DNA of 64,000 nt from F23-B02 sp963650165 (GTDB lineage: Bacteria > Bacillota > Clostridia > Oscillospirales > Oscillospiraceae): assembly GCA_963650165.1 (NCBI GenBank), contig CAVJKX010000010.1:4711-68710 (forward strand). Direction: 5' to 3'. The notes beneath the pieces were generated by a model. That model worked only from the letters and a program-made list of their open reading frames with translations. It was not told the DNA's origin and did not search any database. The stretch's first letter is position 1. The number at the start of each line of letters is the position of its first letter. Made by a program: the position numbers and the translations under genes. This document shows, piece after piece, positions 25,841-34,075 of this stretch.

Positions 25841-25843
25841 CTT

Positions 25844-25917
25844 TGGCAGCGGATGAAGGATTCGAACCCTCACAAACGGAGTCAGAGTCCGGTGTGCTAC
25901 CATTACACAAATCCGCT
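25844..25917 (-). tRNA. tRNA-Gln (anticodon CTG), CCA encoded
   Basis: Read leftward: acceptor AGCGGAT/ATCCGCT, short D stem GTG/CAC with AATGGTAG loop, anticodon loop CTCTGAC (anticodon CTG, T33 before it and A37 after), T arm with GGTTCGAATC, discriminator G and encoded CCA. Gln identity follows from the anticodon. The outermost anticodon-stem pair (27-43) reads C-T and is mismatched, while the other four pairs are sound. Confidence 0.93.
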
Positions 25918-25982
25918 AAGTGCAAAAGCTATTATACAGTAAAATCGGAATTTGTCAATACCTAATCCGAAATTTTTAAATA

Positions 25983-26013
25983 AAAGCTGCGGTCGGATCC
26001 GGCCGCAGCTTTG
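25983..26013 (-). terminator. Intrinsic terminator after uraA
   Basis: Read leftward, AAAGCTGCGGccGGATCCgaCCGCAGCTTTT forms a long stem followed by TTATTT. It begins about 17 nt after the uraA stop. Confidence 0.85.
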
Positions 26014-26029
26014 TTCTTACTGATATTCC

Positions 26030-27391
26030 TTATCTCACGATGAAGTTGACGGAGGTATCGCCCTGCTCGTCAACGCCGAACTCGTAGTCCTTGCCGGGCA
26101 GGACCGCGTTTACGATGATGCCGACGATGGAGGCCACTGCGAGGCCGGAGAGGGAGACGATGCCGATCTGGATGCTGCCGACGGAGTAGTTGATGCCGAT
26201 CGCAAGAACGAGGATGAGAGCTGCCACGATGACGTTGCGGCTGTTGGTGAAGTCGACCTTGTTCTCAACGACGTTGCGGACGCCGACTGCGGAGATCATG
26301 CCGTAGAGGATCAGGGAGATGCCGCCGATGGTCGCGGTGGGCATTGCGGTGATCAGTGCCGCGAACTTCGGGCAGAAGGAGAAGATTATCGCAAAGCAGG
26401 CTGCGATGCGGATAACGCGGGGGTCGTATACCTTGCTGAGTGCAAGTACGCCGGTGTTCTCGCCGTAGGTGGTGTTTGCCGGTGCGCCGAAGAGGGCTGC
26501 GAGGCTCGTTGCGAGACCGTCGCCCAGAAGGGTGCGGTTCAGACCGGGATCTACGACATAGTTCTTGCCGACGGTGGAGGAAATTGCGCAGATATCGCCG
26601 ATGTGCTCGACCATGGTTGCCAGAGACAGAGGAACGATGGTGAACACGGCGCTCAGGAGCATGCCGGTGTCAACGTCCATGTTGAACAGATGGAACACGC
26701 TCTTTTCCCATACTATGGGCAGACCGAACCACTTTGCAGCGGAGACAGTCTCAACTACGTTTGCCCTTGCCGCGGGGTCAACGATGACCGCGATCAGGTA
26801 GGAGCCGAGAACGCCGAGAAGGATGGGGATGATCTTAGCCATGCCCTTGCCCCAGATGTTGAAGTAGATGACTATGATGATGGCGGCCGCAGCGATGAAC
26901 CAGTTGGAATTGCAGTTGGTGATAGCCGAGGAGGAGAGGATCAGGCCGATGCAGATGATGATGGGGCCGGTGACTATCGGGGGGAAGAACTGCATGACCT
27001 TCTTTACGCCGTAGGCCTTGAACAGTGCCGCGAGGACGGCATACATAAGTCCCGCGCAGGCAACGCCGAAGCAGGCATACACGAGCAGGTCGCTGTTGAC
27101 GGGGACGCCGGCGGAGGAGTCAAAGCCGGTGATGGCATTGTAGCCGCCGATGAAAGCGAAGGAGGAGCCGAGGAATGCGGGAACCTTGCGCTTGGTGAGC
27201 AGGTGGAACAGCAGAGTGCCGAGGCCCGCAAAGAGCAGAGTCGTTGCGATGTCTATACCCGTAAGGATGGGGACGAGAACGGTCGCGCCGAACATTGCGA
27301 ACATGTGCTGAAGTCCGAGAATGAGCATTCTCGGTTTGCCGAGGGTGCGTGCGTCATACACGGGTCCATTAATCACGGTCTTTTCTTTCAT
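26030..27391 (-). CDS. uraA: Uracil permease (NCS2 family)
   Basis: The 453-residue protein has about fourteen hydrophobic segments and the NCS2 signature: LGLQHMFAMFGATVLVPILT near the start, FLGSSFAFIGGYNAI, an NTTYGENTGVLALSKVYDPRV segment, where the Glu in ENTG is the substrate-binding acid of UraA/PyrP, and an ISLILYGMISAVGVRN late helix. It imports uracil with protons. It lies 53 nt after pyrR and shares the PyrR attenuator, like pyrR-pyrP in Bacillus, so it is shut down when UMP is high. Confidence 0.95.
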   Translation of the reverse strand: MKEKTVINGPVYDARTLGKPRMLILGLQHMFAMFGATVLVPILTGIDIATTLLFAGLGTLLFHLLTKRKVPAFLGSSFAFIGGYNAITGFDSSAGVPVNSDLLVYACFGVACAGLMYAVLAALFKAYGVKKVMQFFPPIVTGPIIICIGLILSSSAITNCNSNWFIAAAAIIIVIYFNIWGKGMAKIIPILLGVLGSYLIAVIVDPAARANVVETVSAAKWFGLPIVWEKSVFHLFNMDVDTGMLLSAVFTIVPLSLATMVEHIGDICAISSTVGKNYVVDPGLNRTLLGDGLATSLAALFGAPANTTYGENTGVLALSKVYDPRVIRIAACFAIIFSFCPKFAALITAMPTATIGGISLILYGMISAVGVRNVVENKVDFTNSRNVIVAALILVLAIGINYSVGSIQIGIVSLSGLAVASIVGIIVNAVLPGKDYEFGVDEQGDTSVNFIVR

Positions 27392-27444
27392 TAGTGATTG
27401 TACCTCTCTTAGTGTAATTTATATAAGGGTATTTGCTGACTTGC

Positions 27445-27984
27445 TTATTCCGTCTCCATGAGATATACGCCCGTTTCGCCGTCAAACTCCGGCAGGCGGA
27501 CCTCTATGAGCTCCGAGCGCGAGGTGGGGACGTTCTTGCCGACATAGTCGGCTCTTATGGGAAGCTCGCGGTGACCGCGGTCGACGAGCACGGCAAACTG
27601 TATGCTGCGCGGCCTGCCTGCGGTGAACACGGCCTCGATGGCGGCGCGGGCCGTGCGGCCGGTGTACAGCACATCGTCGACCAGAATGACGTTTTTATCG
27701 TTCACGTCCGTTCCGATATCGGCTCTGAGCAGAACGGGCTGCTCGCTCTCGCGGCTGAGATCATCGCGGTAAAAGCGGATATCCACGCTGCCGCAGGGCA
27801 CATCCCTGTCCTCGATTTTCCTTATGTTGCCGCGGATAAGCTCGGATATGGGCACTCCCCTTCTGCGTATGCCGATGAGCACGACGTCGTCGACGCCCTT
27901 GTTCTTCTCGGTTATCTCGTGGGATATTCTCATAAGTGCGCGGCTCATTGCCGCCTCATCCATAAGTTTTGCCTTGAGCTTCAC
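27445..27984 (-). CDS. pyrR: Bifunctional PyrR: attenuation regulator and uracil phosphoribosyltransferase
   Basis: PyrR binds pyr leader RNA when UMP-bound and also has weak uracil phosphoribosyltransferase activity. The 179-residue protein has the usual length, the PRPP loop VILVDDVLYTGRTARAAIEA, the IGIRRRGVPIS region, a FYRDDLSRESEQPVL basic/acidic segment of the RNA-binding face, and VDRGHRELPIRADYVGKNVPTS. It is the first gene after its own attenuator and is followed by uraA. Confidence 0.97.
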   Translation of the reverse strand: MKLKAKLMDEAAMSRALMRISHEITEKNKGVDDVVLIGIRRRGVPISELIRGNIRKIEDRDVPCGSVDIRFYRDDLSRESEQPVLLRADIGTDVNDKNVILVDDVLYTGRTARAAIEAVFTAGRPRSIQFAVLVDRGHRELPIRADYVGKNVPTSRSELIEVRLPEFDGETGVYLMETE

Positions 27985-27995
27985 TGTATCACCCC

Positions 27996-28118
27996 GAACA
28001 AAAGAAAATCGCCCTGCCGCAGACCGGCAAGACGCACAACAACATGTCTCTCAGGCATGAGAGATACACAATATCTGCGATTTTGCCGGCTTCACGGAAC
28101 CGTCTTAAAAATCTTTTC
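27996..28118 (-). promoter_or_regulatory. PyrR-dependent transcription attenuator
   Basis: The leader between the promoter and pyrR (read leftward) has the parts of a pyr attenuator. A candidate PyrR-binding hairpin contains GGTTCCGTGAAGCCGG (around 28086-28103). Its 3' side GCCGGCAA and the adjacent AAAATCGC (28077-28084) are complementary to downstream TTGCCGG and GCGATTTT (28005-28012), giving mutually exclusive folds. A terminator stem CTTGCCG/CGGCAGG (28013-28031) is followed by GCGATTTTCTTTTGTT. When UMP-PyrR binds the upstream hairpin, the terminator would form. The structure was drawn by eye. Confidence 0.75.
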
Positions 28119-28124
28119 TATGCG

Positions 28125-28153
28125 ATTATAGCCGCTCATTCACAATTTTGCAA
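28125..28153 (-). promoter_or_regulatory. Promoter of pyrR-uraA
   Basis: Read leftward, TTGCAA (28148-28153), 17 nt, perfect TATAAT (28125-28130). Confidence 0.75.
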
Positions 28154-28182
28154 CACCTTTTTTGCTTTTCGGTCAATATGAC

Positions 28183-28211
28183 AAAACCCGAGGCATTTTG
28201 CCCCGGGTTTT
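28183..28211 (-). terminator. Intrinsic terminator of the metK operon
   Basis: Read leftward, AAAACCCGGGGC / GCCTCGGGTTTT with an AAAAT loop, four nt after the omega-amidase stop. Confidence 0.9.
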
Positions 28212-28215
28212 CTGC

Positions 28216-29040
28216 TTATTTAGCTACATTATATACATCTTCCCTGAGATGCAGGAAGGTAGGAAGCTGCTCGCGGACGGAATCGACCTCGTTTAAGTCT
28301 ATATCGCAGTAGAGTATCTGCTCTTTTTCGTCGCAGGACGCGAGCACCATGCCGAAGGGTCCCGCAACCGTCGAGTGGCCCCAGCACTCGTAATCAAAGC
28401 CCTCGTACCGCGCGGCCGACGCGCCGACGAAAAACAGCTCGTTATCCATTGCCCGTGCGCGGACGCTGAGCTCCCAGTGCCGCGGGCCGGTTGTCATGTT
28501 AAACTGCGCCGGGCACAGTATCAGCTCCGCTCCCCTCTTTGCCATCGCGCGGCTGAGCTCCGGAAAGCGTATATCAAAGCATATCTCGACGCCCATTCTG
28601 CCGAGGCTCGTGTCAAACACCGTGATATTCTCTCCGGGTGCGAAGCTGTTTGACTCCTTAAAGCGCACACCGCCCTTTATATCGACGTCAAACAGGTGTA
28701 TCTTGCGGTGACGCGCTATCTGCCTGCCGGTCTCGTCGAAAACGTAGCAGGTGTTGTACAGCCTATCGCCGCACCTTTCCGGCACCGAGCCGCCGACAAG
28801 GATAATGCCCTCGTCCCCCGCCCAGCGCGCCATGGCGTCCCTGCTCCTGCCGTTGTCGTTATCGGCGACGGCGTGGAAATATTTTTTCGAATACGGGCAG
28901 CTCCACATTTCCGGCAGGACGACGAGCTTTGCGCCGCTGCGCGCTGCCTCGGCTACCATGCGTTCAGCCTTGGCGAGCGTCTGCTCCATATCCGTCTCCG
29001 TGCGCAGCTGCACGACGGCAAGCTTGAATTTCGGCTTCAT
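28216..29040 (-). CDS. Carbon-nitrogen hydrolase, probable omega-amidase (Nit2/MtnU type)
   Basis: The 274-residue protein has the nitrilase triad: Glu in LVVLPEMWSCPYS, Lys in RHRKIHLFDVD and Cys in GVEICFDIRFPELSR, plus RARAMDNELFFVGAS and STVAGPFGMVLA. The residues around the triad resemble omega-amidases, which hydrolyse alpha-ketoglutaramate made when glutamine transaminates the keto acid of methionine. The gene sits in the S-box-controlled metK operon, which supports a role in methionine salvage. The start is ATG 29040 with GAGGTGCTT upstream. The amidase call rests on context plus motif similarity; other nitrilase-branch activities are possible. Confidence 0.85.
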   Translation of the reverse strand: MKPKFKLAVVQLRTETDMEQTLAKAERMVAEAARSGAKLVVLPEMWSCPYSKKYFHAVADNDNGRSRDAMARWAGDEGIILVGGSVPERCGDRLYNTCYVFDETGRQIARHRKIHLFDVDIKGGVRFKESNSFAPGENITVFDTSLGRMGVEICFDIRFPELSRAMAKRGAELILCPAQFNMTTGPRHWELSVRARAMDNELFFVGASAARYEGFDYECWGHSTVAGPFGMVLASCDEKEQILYCDIDLNEVDSVREQLPTFLHLREDVYNVAK

Positions 29041-29050
29041 TTTAAGCACC

Positions 29051-29671
29051 TCACAGACAGTTTTCAAGATAGCTCACGATGTCAAACTCCTCGACGGGAG
29101 CGTCCTTGCGCAGGTAAAGCGGATGGTGCGGGTGCCCCTTTACGGAGCGCTTTCCCGCGCTGTACCACCTCGCGCCGCAGCTTCTGCCGAGCCTGACCAT
29201 ATCGAGGACGCAGTCCTTGAGATACGGGCGCTTTTCGATTATAGTGCCCCAGGCGGCCCACACGGAGGGCCGGACGCCCTCGCCCACATTTTTCAGTATG
29301 TACTCGAACGCACGCATATTCTCGCGGTGCAGCCTTTCGTTGAGAACGCTGTCCATATCGTCGGGATCGGTCGCGCGCTGGGCATAGACGTTGAACATTA
29401 TCCAGCTGTCGTAGCCGTTGCCGGAGGCAATGCGCGCTACGCTCTTTAGCGTATTGTCAAGATCGTCGGGCGCCGCGGTGGACGGATTGATGCCGATGCA
29501 GATAAGAGGATCTTTCCCGCGTGTTCCGAGTATATACCTGTAATCGGTGTAATAGTCCGGAACGTACAGCCACTTATCCGCGTCATAGTCTCCCCTGCCG
29601 CCGGAGACCGCAAGCGCCTCGTCAAAGCTCACGATATCCAGCAGGCTGCTTTCGCAGCTCGGAACATGCAT
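29051..29671 (-). CDS. DUF1643 domain protein
   Basis: A 206-residue protein with the DUF1643 core: ICIGINPSTAAPDDLDNTLK, then GNGYDSWIMFNVYAQRATDP, VWAAWGTIIEKRPYL and a C-terminal HPHHPLYLRKD. The family is soluble and uncharacterised. The start ATG overlaps the metK stop (TAATG), so the gene is translationally coupled to metK and lies under the SAM-I riboswitch, which is unusual company for DUF1643 and hints at a methionine or SAM-linked role. Confidence 0.88.
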   Translation of the reverse strand: MHVPSCESSLLDIVSFDEALAVSGGRGDYDADKWLYVPDYYTDYRYILGTRGKDPLICIGINPSTAAPDDLDNTLKSVARIASGNGYDSWIMFNVYAQRATDPDDMDSVLNERLHRENMRAFEYILKNVGEGVRPSVWAAWGTIIEKRPYLKDCVLDMVRLGRSCGARWYSAGKRSVKGHPHHPLYLRKDAPVEEFDIVSYLENCL

Positions 29672-30852
29672 TACTTTACGGCCTCAAGCAGAGCGTCGAC
29701 TCTGTCGGTATCCTCCCAGCGGACGCCGAGATCGGTGCGGCCCATGTGACCGTAGGCGGCGAGCTTTCTGTAAATGGGTTTGTTTAGCTCCAGGTCGCGG
29801 ATAATGGCGGTCGGGCGCAGGTCAAAGACCTTGTTAACGGCCTGTGCAAGCTTCTCGTCGGATACCTTGCCGGTGCCGTAGGTATCGACCATGACCGACA
29901 CGGGGCGTGCAATGCCGATGGCATAGGCAAGCTGGACAAGGCATCTGTCGGCAAGGCCTGCAGCGACGATGTTCTTTGCGACGTAGCGGGATGCGTATGC
30001 CGCGCTGCGGTCTACCTTGGTGGGGTCCTTGCCGGAGAAGGCTCCGCCGCCGTGGGGGGCGCTGCCGCCGTAGGTGTCAACGATGATCTTTCTGCCGGTC
30101 AGGCCGGAGTCGCCCTGCGGGCCGCCGATTACGAAGCGGCCGGTCGGGTTTACATAATACTTGGTGCTGTCGTCGATCAGCTCTGCCGGAACGCTGGGCT
30201 TTATAACGAGCTCGATCATATCGTTTCTGATCTGCTCAAGGCTCACGTCGGGAGAATGCTGTGTGGAGAGCACGACCGTATCAACGCGCACGGGCTTGCC
30301 GCTGTCGTCATACTCAACGGTCACCTGGGTCTTGCCGTCGGGGCGCAGATAGTCGACAAGGCCGCTCTTTCTGACCTCGGCAAGGCGCTTTGCCATCTTA
30401 TGCGAAAGGCTTATTGCAAGCGGCATGAGCTCCTCCGTCTCGCGGCAGGCATAGCCGAACATCATGCCCTGATCGCCCGCGCCGTTATCGAGCTCGGCGT
30501 CGCCGCGCTCCTTTGCCTCGAGCGATTTGTCAACGCCCATGGCGATGTCGGCCGACTGCTCGTCGATATTGCTGATGATGCCGCAGGTGTCGCAGTCAAA
30601 GCCGTACTTTGCCCTGTCGTAGCCGATATCGCGGATAACGTCGCGAGCTATCTTGGGAATGTCGATATAGCAGTCGGTGCTGATCTCGCCCATGATGTGG
30701 ACAAGGCCGGTGGAGACGGTCGTCTCGCAGGCGACGCGGCCGTTGGGGTCCTTTTCGAGTATCGCGTCAAGGATGGCGTCCGATATCTGATCGCAGATCT
30801 TGTCGGGATGTCCCTCGGTCACCGATTCTGATGTAAACAGTCTTTTGCTCAT
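29671..30852 (-). CDS. metK: S-adenosylmethionine synthase
   Basis: MetK makes SAM from methionine and ATP. The 393-residue protein has every family mark: FTSESVTEGHPDKICDQIS, the GAGDQGMMFGYA loop, QPKTQV-like KTQVTVEYD, and the GGGAFSGKDPTKVDRSAAYA phosphate-binding motif. I place the start at ATG 30852, with GGAGG 8 nt upstream; an uninterrupted reading frame continues to 31056 but covers the riboswitch. It heads an operon with DUF1643 and omega-amidase genes. Confidence 0.98.
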   Translation of the reverse strand: MSKRLFTSESVTEGHPDKICDQISDAILDAILEKDPNGRVACETTVSTGLVHIMGEISTDCYIDIPKIARDVIRDIGYDRAKYGFDCDTCGIISNIDEQSADIAMGVDKSLEAKERGDAELDNGAGDQGMMFGYACRETEELMPLAISLSHKMAKRLAEVRKSGLVDYLRPDGKTQVTVEYDDSGKPVRVDTVVLSTQHSPDVSLEQIRNDMIELVIKPSVPAELIDDSTKYYVNPTGRFVIGGPQGDSGLTGRKIIVDTYGGSAPHGGGAFSGKDPTKVDRSAAYASRYVAKNIVAAGLADRCLVQLAYAIGIARPVSVMVDTYGTGKVSDEKLAQAVNKVFDLRPTAIIRDLELNKPIYRKLAAYGHMGRTDLGVRWEDTDRVDALLEAVK

Positions 30853-30896
30853 TTTCATTTCCTCCGAAAAATATAGTTTCCGAACACTCAGGCAAT

Positions 30897-30924
30897 TAAA
30901 AAAACTCCGTCTGGCCGACGGAGC
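30897..30924 (-). terminator. Riboswitch-controlled terminator before metK
   Basis: Read leftward, CTCCGTC / GACGGAG with a GGCCA loop followed by seven T, lying between the SAM-I aptamer and metK. This is the expression platform: SAM binding should favour termination. Confidence 0.9.
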
Positions 30925-30943
30925 AACAAGTTTGGTCATAAGC

Positions 30944-31036
30944 CTCATCTTTCGATAATCACCGCCGGATTTGGCACCTTGCTTTCGCAGGTTGCCGGGC
31001 TTCACAGGGCCGTTCCCTCCACCGCTCTTGATAAGG
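30944..31036 (-). promoter_or_regulatory. SAM-I (S-box) riboswitch
   Basis: Read leftward the leader has the S-box core: CCTTATCAAGAG opening P1, GGTGGAGGGAA, GGCCCTGTGAAGCCCGGCAA, a GAAAGC-containing hairpin, GGTGCCAAATCC and the closing GAAAGATGAGG that pairs with the start of P1. Such aptamers bind S-adenosylmethionine and switch off methionine and SAM genes. It controls metK and the two genes behind it. Confidence 0.97.
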
Positions 31037-31054
31037 TGTTCAGTTTTCGTAAGC

Positions 31055-31082
31055 ATTATAGCAGATAAGGGCGCATTGTCAA
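31055..31082 (-). promoter_or_regulatory. Promoter of the metK operon
   Basis: Read leftward, perfect TTGACA (31077-31082), 16 nt and perfect TATAAT (31055-31060). The S-box begins about 20 nt downstream. Confidence 0.85.
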
Positions 31083-31089
31083 GTAAAAT

Positions 31090-31118
31090 TTGAAAATTTT
31101 CGTCTTATGCTGTATACT
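31090..31118 (+). promoter_or_regulatory. Promoter of the DAHP synthase gene
   Basis: TTGAAA (31090-31095), 17 nt, TATACT (31113-31118). It is back to back with the metK promoter. Confidence 0.7.
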
Positions 31119-31153
31119 GATGTAATAATATATCATTTTCGGAGGTCTAAGGC

Positions 31154-32152
31154 ATGATAATCGTTCTCAGGCGCGATGCATCTCCCGAGCAGGCTGAGGA
31201 GCTCAGATGCTGGATACGCTGCCACGGGCTCGACGTGCAGACGATGCGCGGAGAGCATCAGTCGGTGCTGGCCGTCATCGGCGATGCGGACAGACTCGAC
31301 GGAGCATATATCGAGGATATGGAGATCGTTGAATACGTCAGGACCGTCACGCAGCCGTATAAGCTTGCCGGACACCGGCAGCCGCATGACGATATCACTG
31401 TCGACGTCGGCGGTGTCGGCATAGGCGGCGGGTTCACGCTGATCGCAGGTCCCTGCTCCGTCGAGAGCGCCGAGCAGATAAGCGGCATAGCGCAGGAGGT
31501 CAAGGCTGCCGGGGCGCAGATACTGCGCGGCGGCGCGTTCAAGCCGCGCACCTCGCCCTACTGCTTTCAGGGCATGCGCGCGGACGGTCTGCCGCCGCTC
31601 ATCGAGGCCGGGCGCAGATGCGGCATGCCGACGGTCAGCGAGATAACGGATAAGGAGCAGCTGCCGCTTTTTGAGGGCGTCGATATGCTCCAGGTCGGCG
31701 CGCGCAACATGCAGAACTTTGAGCTTTTAAAGGCGCTCGGCAGGATCGATAAGCCCATACTTTTAAAGCGCGGCTGGTCAAACACCGTAAAGGAGCTGCT
31801 GACCTCGGCAGAATACATAATGAGCGGCGGAAACGAGCGCGTCGTGCTCTGCGAGCGCGGCATCCGCACCTTTGAAACGGCAACGCGCAATACGCTCGAT
31901 CTCTCGGCCGTTGCGGTGATAAAGGAGCTCAGCCGCCTGCCGGTCATAGTCGATCCGAGCCACGCGACCGGGCACGCGAAGTATGTCGAGCCCATGGCGC
32001 TTGCCGCCGCGGCCGCCGGAGCCGACGGGATCATGATAGAGGTCCATAACGATCCCTCGCACGCAAAATGCGACGCAGCCCAGGCCATAACACCCGCACA
32101 GTTTGCGCTCATCGCAAAAAAGCTGTCCGCCCTGCGCACTGCGCTGAGCTGA
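31154..32152 (+). CDS. aroF: 3-deoxy-7-phosphoheptulonate (DAHP) synthase, type I-beta
   Basis: This enzyme joins PEP and erythrose 4-phosphate in the first step of the shikimate pathway. The 332-residue protein has a small N-terminal ferredoxin-like regulatory domain (about 1-70, MIIVLRRDASPEQAEEL) and the barrel domain with AGPCSVES, LRGGAFKPRTSPYCFQG, LLKRGWSNTVKELL, CERGIRTFE and VDPSHATGH, the metal and phosphate ligands of the KdsA-like I-beta group. The N-terminal domain is the site of aromatic amino-acid feedback in relatives. GGAGG precedes ATG 31154. No other shikimate gene is nearby. Confidence 0.95.
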   Translation: MIIVLRRDASPEQAEELRCWIRCHGLDVQTMRGEHQSVLAVIGDADRLDGAYIEDMEIVEYVRTVTQPYKLAGHRQPHDDITVDVGGVGIGGGFTLIAGPCSVESAEQISGIAQEVKAAGAQILRGGAFKPRTSPYCFQGMRADGLPPLIEAGRRCGMPTVSEITDKEQLPLFEGVDMLQVGARNMQNFELLKALGRIDKPILLKRGWSNTVKELLTSAEYIMSGGNERVVLCERGIRTFETATRNTLDLSAVAVIKELSRLPVIVDPSHATGHAKYVEPMALAAAAAGADGIMIEVHNDPSHAKCDAAQAITPAQFALIAKKLSALRTALS

Positions 32153-32178
32153 CAAAGCGCAATATATCTGACAGACTG

Positions 32179-32212
32179 ATCAAGACCTTCGGCAAAGGCC
32201 GGAGGTCTTGAT
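32179..32212 (+). terminator. Probable terminator after the DAHP synthase gene
   Basis: ATCAAGACCT / AGGTCTTGAT with an inner CGGC/GCCG stem makes a long hairpin 26 nt after the stop. The following T-run is weak (TTATATCTG), so termination may be partial. Confidence 0.6.
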
Positions 32213-32268
32213 TTATATCTGTTTCGATTTTCAGCGGTTTGGGGTGCAAAGCCCCCCTCTGCCGTCCG

Positions 32269-33264
32269 CTATTGGCCGAGCTTGGCGAGCATTGCGTCGC
32301 AGACCTCGTCCATGTCGCCGACTATGCCGTAGGTGCAGTAGTTGAATATTGCGGCATCGGGGTCGGTATTAACGGCGACGACGGTGTCGGCATCCGAAAA
32401 GCCCGTGACATGGTTCACCGCGCCGGAGACACCGAACGAGATGTACAGCTTCGGCTTTACCACGACGCCGGACTGGCCGATGACGAGCCTGAACGGCAGC
32501 ACGCCGCGGTCAAACACCGGCCTTGTGCAGGCGAGCTTTCCGCCGAGGCGCTCGGCAAGACGGCGGTAGCGCGGCAGAGCGTCGGCGCCCTTTATCGCAT
32601 TGCCCACGCAGACGATAACGTCGGCATCGGCTATATTCAGGCTCTCGTCCGCGTCGTCGGCGCGGAAGTCGAGTATCTTTGTGCGTATATCCCCGACGGG
32701 AAAATCTATCTTCTCCTCGATGATCTCGCACTCGCGCGCACCGCTCGGTGTGCACTTAAAGGTGCCGGGACGGATCGTTCCGACCTGGGGACGTGCCACG
32801 GGAACCGTTATGACGGCCATCATCTTGCCGCCGACGGCGGGCTCGATAAATTCGATATCCGTAGTTTTCGGATCCCAGACGAGCTCCGTTGCGTCCGAGG
32901 TGCAGCCCGTGCCGAGACGCGCGGCAAAGCGCGGGGCAAAGTCGCGGCCGTTTATCGTTCCGCCGACCATGACCGCGGCAGGACGGTATTTTTCGCACAA
33001 AACGGTGAACAGGTTCGTGTATGCATCGTTGTTGAAATAATCGTAGCCCGTGCCGGATACGCGGATGAGCTTATCCACGCCGCAGTCGAGCACCTTACGG
33101 AGCTCCGCATCGCTGATGCTGCCGACAACAACGGCGGCGAGCTTTTCGCCGCTTGCGTCGCACAGCTTGCGCGTTTCCGAGCACAGCTCGAGCGATACCG
33201 GCAGCACACTGTCGCCGTCGCGCTCGATAAAGACCCACATGTCCTTGAAATCAGTCTTGTTCAT
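32269..33264 (-). CDS. etfA: Electron transfer flavoprotein alpha subunit (lactate dehydrogenase type)
   Basis: EtfA carries FAD and pairs with EtfB. The 331-residue protein has an N-terminal Rossmann-like half and the FAD-binding C-terminal half: VFDRGVLPFRLVIGQSG, KPKLYISFGVSGAVNHVTG, VVAVNTDPDAAIF and YGIVGDMDEV. It has no N-terminal ferredoxin domain. The operon order GlcD-like dehydrogenase, EtfB, EtfA fits the lactate dehydrogenase/Etf complex that uses electron confurcation in acetogens (LctBCD). The gap to EtfB is 12 nt. The role in lactate use or production is inferred from this context. Confidence 0.92.
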   Translation of the reverse strand: MNKTDFKDMWVFIERDGDSVLPVSLELCSETRKLCDASGEKLAAVVVGSISDAELRKVLDCGVDKLIRVSGTGYDYFNNDAYTNLFTVLCEKYRPAAVMVGGTINGRDFAPRFAARLGTGCTSDATELVWDPKTTDIEFIEPAVGGKMMAVITVPVARPQVGTIRPGTFKCTPSGARECEIIEEKIDFPVGDIRTKILDFRADDADESLNIADADVIVCVGNAIKGADALPRYRRLAERLGGKLACTRPVFDRGVLPFRLVIGQSGVVVKPKLYISFGVSGAVNHVTGFSDADTVVAVNTDPDAAIFNYCTYGIVGDMDEVCDAMLAKLGQ

Positions 33265-33276
33265 AGCCGTACCTCC

Positions 33277-34071
33277 TTAAAGCACATCCGCGATGAGCTC
33301 GAAGAGCTTATCCACATTCTTTTCCGTGCTGCCCTCGTCGATCATGCTGCCCTTTTCACCTGTGACCGGCGGATAGGTGCGCGGCACCTTCGTCGGTGAG
33401 CCGGGATCGCCGATCTGCGCGGGATCAAGGCCGGGTATGGTTGAGGAGCAGTAGACCTCGATATCGGCCGTGCGCGAGGCCTTCCAGCTCTTGAGATTGG
33501 GGATACGCGCGCGGAAGTTTGCCTTTTCGACCGTCAGCAGGCACGGATACTGCGCCCTGAGCACCTCAACACCGCGCTCAAGATCGCGCTCTGCGGTTAT
33601 GGTGCGGTTTTCAGTATCGACCTCGACGATCTTCGAGGTCGACGATATCTGGCTTGCGCCGAAGCGCTCGGCAAGCTGCGAGCCCATCTGACCGGTCGCG
33701 CCGTCGAGAGATTCCTTGCCGCAGAATATGAGGTCAAAGCTGCCGAGCATTTTTGCCGCGGAGGCTATGACATAGCTCGTTGCAAGCGTGTCGGCGTTCG
33801 CAAAAGCGCGGTCGGATAAGAGCACCGCTCTGTCGGCGCCCGCCGCGAGGCACTCGCGCAGGGCTTCCTTGGCCATATCCGGTCCCATGGTTATGACGGT
33901 GACCGTGCCGCCGTGGGCTTCCTTGACCCTGACGGCAGCTTCGAGAGCGTTTGCGTCCAGCGGATTGAGTATTGCCGGAACGCCCGCGCGGATGAGGCTG
34001 CCGGTAACGGGGTCCATCTTAACGAGATTGATATCGGGAACCTGCTTTACGCACACAAGAATATTCAGCAT
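33277..34071 (-). CDS. etfB: Electron transfer flavoprotein beta subunit
   Basis: EtfB binds AMP or, in bifurcating forms, a second FAD and NADH. The 264-residue protein opens LNILVCVKQVPDINLVKMDP, has NPLDANALEAAVRVKE, VITMGPDMAKEALRECLAAG, FCGKESLDGATGQMGSQLAE and the later QYPCLLTVEKANFRARIPNL. GKESLDGATGQMG includes the DGxTxQ stretch that lies at the nucleotide site. The start is ATG 34071 with GGAGG upstream; the upstream dehydrogenase gene ends 4 nt earlier. Confidence 0.94.
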   Translation of the reverse strand: MLNILVCVKQVPDINLVKMDPVTGSLIRAGVPAILNPLDANALEAAVRVKEAHGGTVTVITMGPDMAKEALRECLAAGADRAVLLSDRAFANADTLATSYVIASAAKMLGSFDLIFCGKESLDGATGQMGSQLAERFGASQISSTSKIVEVDTENRTITAERDLERGVEVLRAQYPCLLTVEKANFRARIPNLKSWKASRTADIEVYCSSTIPGLDPAQIGDPGSPTKVPRTYPPVTGEKGSMIDEGSTEKNVDKLFELIADVL

Positions 34072-34075
34072 TTTT

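Noticed and set aside
30853..31056. N-terminal extension of metK to a longer reading frame starting at 31056
   Set aside because: The extension covers the SAM-I riboswitch and its terminator; GGAGG and the conserved MetK start are at 30852.
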